The notes beneath the pieces are model-generated. The model ran no database searches and was not told the origin of the DNA. It saw nothing but the letters and a program-made list of their open reading frames with translations. The position numbers and the translations under genes are program-made. Positions 54,524 through 64,000 of a stretch of DNA of 64,000 nucleotides are shown one piece after another. This stretch comes from Ramlibacter terrae (GTDB lineage: Bacteria > Pseudomonadota > Gammaproteobacteria > Burkholderiales > Burkholderiaceae_C). The stretch lies in assembly GCA_013127575.1 (NCBI GenBank), contig CP053418.1, positions 2,418,001 through 2,482,000 of the forward strand, given 5' to 3'. Numbering within the stretch: the first letter of the stretch is position 1; the number at the start of each line of letters is the position of its first letter.

Positions 54524-54731
54524 GATCCCCTCTGTTGAAACCCCGACTGTCGAAGTGCTGCTCGCGGAAGCCGAGGAGCAGGAGCGCAATGCGCTTCGCA
54601 TGGCCAAGGACCTCGAACGCCTCGGTGCGCCGAGCCGCGATGTGGGCTACGCGCTGGAGCGAGCGCAAGCGGCCAAGGCCAAGAAGGTCCAGCTTCGCCG
54701 CCTGCATTCGGAAAGGCCTTCGCAGGCTTGA
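54522..54731 (+). CDS. Possible small helical protein of unknown function
   Basis: A 69-residue frame: MIPSVETPTVEVLLAEAEEQERNALRMAKDLERLG, then a basic helix AQAAKAKKVQLRRLHSERPSQA. It is rich in Glu, Ala, Lys and Arg and probably a helical hairpin. No family recognised. The divergent small frame overlaps its start. Confidence 0.45.
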   Translation: MIPSVETPTVEVLLAEAEEQERNALRMAKDLERLGAPSRDVGYALERAQAAKAKKVQLRRLHSERPSQA

Positions 54732-54805
54732 TGCGCCGGCTTCGGCCAGCATCAACTGCTCACACCGGCAACACACATCGCGTGTGCGTTGCTAGAGTTC
54801 GGCGC

Positions 54806-55128
54806 GTGCCCATCCATCCCCACCCGACACAGGTTCCCGGCACGGAAGAAGTTGCACACGCCCTCGAGAAGGCCCAGCGTGGCAACGGCGAAGGTCCCTC
54901 GTTCACCGTCTGCATCTGCAATGGCAAGCGGCAGGTCGTCGCGGGATCGACCCTCGCTTCCTTCGACCCGGTGAAGCGGTTCTCCCGCTACATGCACCGG
55001 CTCGGTTACGCCGCCGACATCTCGGGAATCCGTCGACCGGATGCGACGTCGTTTACGTCCCGACGGACGACCCGCGCGACGTTTTCGATGACGGCTTCTC
55101 GACCACGGACGCGGCACCCTTGCAGTAG
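54806..55128 (+). CDS. Small protein of unknown function; one frameshift
   Basis: About 108 residues after joining two frames near 55030. The first part is GTG-initiated (VPIHPHPTQVPGTEEVAHALEKAQRG) followed by FTVCICNGKRQVVAGSTLASFDPVKRF; the second reads GCDVVYVPTDDPRDVFDDGF and ends TTDAAPLQ. The joint restores ISGIPSTGCDVV. No family is recognised. It sits at the edge of a cluster of small signalling genes. Confidence 0.45.
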
Positions 55129-55149
55129 CGATTCGGATGCCGGCGCCGT

Positions 55150-55440
55150 TCAGGTTCGCATCAACCGCCTCGTGCGATCCCGGGTCCGCTCCGCCACCGT
55201 GAACAGGTAGCCGTCCGCGCTGACGAAGTCGCGAACGCATTCCAGCCTGCGGTCGCCCACCTCGCCCTTCATCGCCAACCACCTGCGGACCGGGTTGGCT
55301 GGAACCCGGGCTTCGGCCCGCGTGATCCGCAAGGGGCTTCCGTCGGCGGCGGTGCCTTCCAGCACCACATCGGCATCGTCCCATGCCTGCTCGGAAGCCG
55401 GGGCGGCGATCTGCTTGGTGGAGGGGGTCCTGTACGACAT
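55150..55440 (-). CDS. Small protein of unknown function
   Basis: A 96-residue intact frame: MSYRTPSTKQIAAPASEQAWDDADVVLEGTA, ITRAEARVPANPVRRWLAM, GDRRLECVRDFVSADGYLFTVAERTRDRTRRLM. No family recognised. It follows the receiver gene at 55447 by six bases on the same strand, so the two are probably co-transcribed. Confidence 0.5.
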   Translation of the reverse strand: MSYRTPSTKQIAAPASEQAWDDADVVLEGTAADGSPLRITRAEARVPANPVRRWLAMKGEVGDRRLECVRDFVSADGYLFTVAERTRDRTRRLMRT

Positions 55441-55446
55441 GGCGGC

Positions 55447-55833
55447 CTACAGGGGCGCGAGCCCGCGCACGAAGTCGATGCACTCGGCCGTGTCTTCCTT
55501 GCCGAAGGCGGCCAGCGCGCCGAGGGAGAGGCATCGCTCCTTGACCGCGGGTGTGACGTACCCGCTCAGCACGACGACCTTGCCCGGCTGGTACTTCACG
55601 AGGTGGGCCATGGCCGCGAACCCCGAACCCTCCTGCAGCAGCAAGTCGACCACCGCCACGTCGAACCCGGCCTCGTGGTCGAGCGACCATCGAACGGCCT
55701 GCTGCTCCGACTCGGCGGTGCCGACGATCTCGCAGGCGCCGTCGGCAGAGAGCAGGGCGGTGAGCGAATTCCGCATCTGCGGCATGTCTTCCACCGGGAA
55801 GACCCGGAGCGGCTTGGAACCCAATGGCTGCAT
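55447..55833 (-). CDS. Single-domain response regulator
   Basis: A 128-residue receiver with no output domain. The acidic pair lies in RVFPVEDMPQMRNSL, the phospho-acceptor Asp in GFDVAVVDLLLQEGSGF, the conserved Ser/Thr position in KVVVLSGYV, and the Lys in ALAAFGKEDTAE. LNTF-like sequence positions match receivers that modulate other kinases. Neighbours include a GAF protein, another receiver and the large HAMP kinase, which could be a partner. Confidence 0.88.
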   Translation of the reverse strand: MQPLGSKPLRVFPVEDMPQMRNSLTALLSADGACEIVGTAESEQQAVRWSLDHEAGFDVAVVDLLLQEGSGFAAMAHLVKYQPGKVVVLSGYVTPAVKERCLSLGALAAFGKEDTAECIDFVRGLAPL

Positions 55834-55920
55834 GCGCGAATTATCATTCGCTGTGCGTCGGTCGAGGCAGCGGCACCGCCCGGCGAGGTGTAAAGCTCGC
55901 GACGCGGGCCCGGACGAACT

Positions 55921-56366
55921 TCAGCGAACGTGCTGCGCCAGCAGCCCGGCCGCGTCGCGCATGAGCGCGAACTCCGCGTCGGGCAAGGGCAGGGCCGGGA
56001 AGTCGAAGTGGCAGAAAGTGCCGATCAGTGCGTCCCCCTCGCGCAGCGGGACGCCGACATAGGAGTTGACGATGCCCTGGTAAGGGTGGCCTTCGAGGCG
56101 GCTGTCACGGATGCCGTGCACTGGAAGAAGCCGTCCCGCAGCACGAACTGGCAGAAGCTCGAAGCCATGGGCACTTCCAGCAGGTGTTCCGGAACCACCT
56201 CGCGCTGCTTGTCGACCATGGCGACGTTGCGCATGAACCCGTCGGACACCCGGTACACCGCCGTGAAGCGGTGCGGCACCCGGCGATTGAAGTGGGCGAG
56301 GGCGCACGGAAGTCCGTCGCTCTTCAGCACGGCCTCGATTTCGTCCATCGCATCGGCTCCGGTCAT
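55921..56366 (-). CDS. GAF-domain protein; one frameshift
   Basis: About 149 residues forming one GAF domain: ALAHFNRRVPHRFTAVYRVSDGFMRNVAMVDKQ, VPMASSFCQFVLRDGFFQ, then after the joint HPYQGIVNSYVGVPLREGDALIGTFCHFDFPALPL. The SFC and YVGVPL blocks are typical of stand-alone GAF sensors. The break near 56118 is a lost G in CCAGGTG. The ligand is unknown. It lies between two receiver genes on the same strand. Confidence 0.78.
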
Positions 56367-56404
56367 CCGCCATCATAGCCAGCTGCGTGGCCGAGCCCGC
56401 CGCC

Positions 56405-56788
56405 TCAGCGCGCGATCAGCCCATCGATGGTCTTCACCAGTTCCCCGGGGTCCGGTGGCGCAACGAAGAATGCATTGGCGCCGGCCTCGCGGCTTTCCCG
56501 GAGGTCTTCGTCCGTCGGGTTCCCGGCCGTCATGTGGATGATCGGCAGGGTGGACGTGCGCGGGTCCTTGCGCAGCATGCGGCAGACCTCGAAGCCGATC
56601 ACGTCGGGCAAGTGGATGTCGAGCACCACCGCCGCCACGTATTCCGCGAACTCCAGCGCCTCGGCGCCCGAGGCGGCTTCCATGGTCTTGTAGCCCGCCG
56701 CGCGCAGCATGCGCGCCGTGCCGTAGCGGTTCTGCGGGTGGTCGTCGACGACGAGCACGCTGAGGATTTCGCGGTTCAGGGGTTCCAT
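56405..56788 (-). CDS. Single-domain response regulator with altered active site
   Basis: A 127-residue receiver: SVLVVDDHPQNRYGTARMLRAAG (acidic pair), EYVAAVVLDIHLPDVIGFEVC (acceptor Asp), LPIIHMTAGN (Thr) and GANAFFVAPPDPGELV. The position that normally holds the invariant Lys before Pro is Ala here, which could change phosphorylation or signalling. No output domain. It is followed on the same strand by the GAF gene after 38 bases. Confidence 0.85.
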   Translation of the reverse strand: MEPLNREILSVLVVDDHPQNRYGTARMLRAAGYKTMEAASGAEALEFAEYVAAVVLDIHLPDVIGFEVCRMLRKDPRTSTLPIIHMTAGNPTDEDLRESREAGANAFFVAPPDPGELVKTIDGLIAR

Positions 56789-56854
56789 CCGGGGACTTGC
56801 AATGGCAGAGCTGACCGCATCATATCCGCCGGCATGCGAAAATTCTCAGGCTGC

Positions 56855-56931
56855 CTGCCCGTAGCTCAGTTGGATAGAGCACCTGCCTTCTAAGCAGGTT
56901 GTCGGGGGTTCGATTCCCTCCGGGCAGGCCA
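56855..56931 (+). tRNA. tRNA-Arg (anticodon TCT)
   Basis: A 77-base cloverleaf. Acceptor arms CTGCCCG and CGGGCAG pair, the D arm is GCTCAGTTGGATAGAGC, the anticodon arm CCTGCCTTCTAAGCAGG with anticodon TCT, and the T arm GGGGGTTCGATTCCCTC. CCA is encoded at 56929-56931. It lies alone upstream of the large kinase gene. Confidence 0.95.
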
Positions 56932-57157
56932 CTTGCAGCCAAGAGGCTGAGCGACCACGTGCCTCCCGGCACGCAGTGTCGCGGCGCCGCGCCACGCGAA
57001 CGCCAACTATTCCGTCGTTTCCGGCCCGACAGTGCGCCGCCCCCGTGTTGTGGGCGGCCTCCTACACGCGCCCGCGAAATATTCCGTGACACTTGGTTGC
57101 AGAGCATCGGCCTAGAACCTATGAATTAGCGCACGGCAAGGCGCGGCGGAGTATTTC

Positions 57158-64000
<6,843 letters not shown>

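Noticed and set aside
54237..57157. A genomic island inserted at tRNA-Pro or tRNA-Arg.
   Set aside because: No integrase, no direct repeat of either tRNA 3' end and no shift in base composition could be seen in the window.

Overview
The window is high-GC bacterial DNA whose gene content points to a betaproteobacterium of the order Burkholderiales, most likely Comamonadaceae (Ramlibacter/Variovorax-like). Supporting traits are a cysI-DUF934-cysH-cysD-cysN sulfate assimilation operon, an aerobic benzoyl-CoA (box) cluster with a BzdR/BoxR-type regulator, a glg/treYZ operon and abundant ATGA-type gene overlaps. The family is inferred from gene content and style, not from a marker gene. No insertion sequence, prophage, integrase or CRISPR array was seen.

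Layout. 1-3.1 kb: thiamine salvage and synthesis (thiM end, thiE, thiD) facing cytX, which has a TPP riboswitch. 3.1-9.8 kb: a minus-strand sulfate assimilation unit cysI-DUF934-cysH-cysD-cysN followed by fdxA and a ferredoxin-NADP reductase. 10-14.6 kb: a degenerate receiver protein, mnmC, an Fe-trafficking protein, a sulfate-binding protein and two small unknown proteins. 14.6-25.2 kb: organosulfur genes, namely a CUT1 (sugar-type) ABC transporter with one TauD-like dioxygenase, then a sulfonate/taurine-type binding protein, a hydrolase, a second TauD-like dioxygenase, ATPase, permease and an FMN reductase. 25.2-27.3 kb: azoreductase, LysR regulator and a DM13 protein. 27.3-41 kb: one compact minus-strand operon glgB-glgC-glgX-treZ-malQ::treY-glgA for glycogen and trehalose metabolism, with malQ and treY in one reading frame. 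41.3-52.4 kb: a liv-type ABC transporter, benzoate-CoA ligase and a flavodoxin-like gene on the minus strand, divergent from boxR-boxC-boxB. 52.4-57 kb: a chemoreceptor, tRNA-Pro, small unknown genes, two receiver proteins, a GAF protein and tRNA-Arg. 57.2-64 kb: a very large hybrid histidine kinase with about fifteen tandem HAMP modules, cut by the window edge.

Sequence quality. Most genes carry one or more frameshifts, yet the protein families stay intact on both sides. Where the original codons can be inferred, over forty of the breaks fall inside a CCWGG pentamer that has lost one or two bases (CCAGG or CCTGG read as CCGG, CTGG, CCAG and so on). I therefore treat these genes as functional, with consensus errors probably linked to cytosine methylation at CCWGG, and give coordinates for the whole repaired gene.

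How the parts work together. The first 25 kb is a sulfur block: inorganic sulfate uptake and reduction plus organosulfur scavenging, with shared candidate operator motifs. The middle block stores carbon as glycogen and converts it to trehalose through TreY/TreZ. The third block imports and activates benzoate (or a similar aromatic acid) and opens the ring through the epoxide route, although boxA is not adjacent. The last block is sensory.
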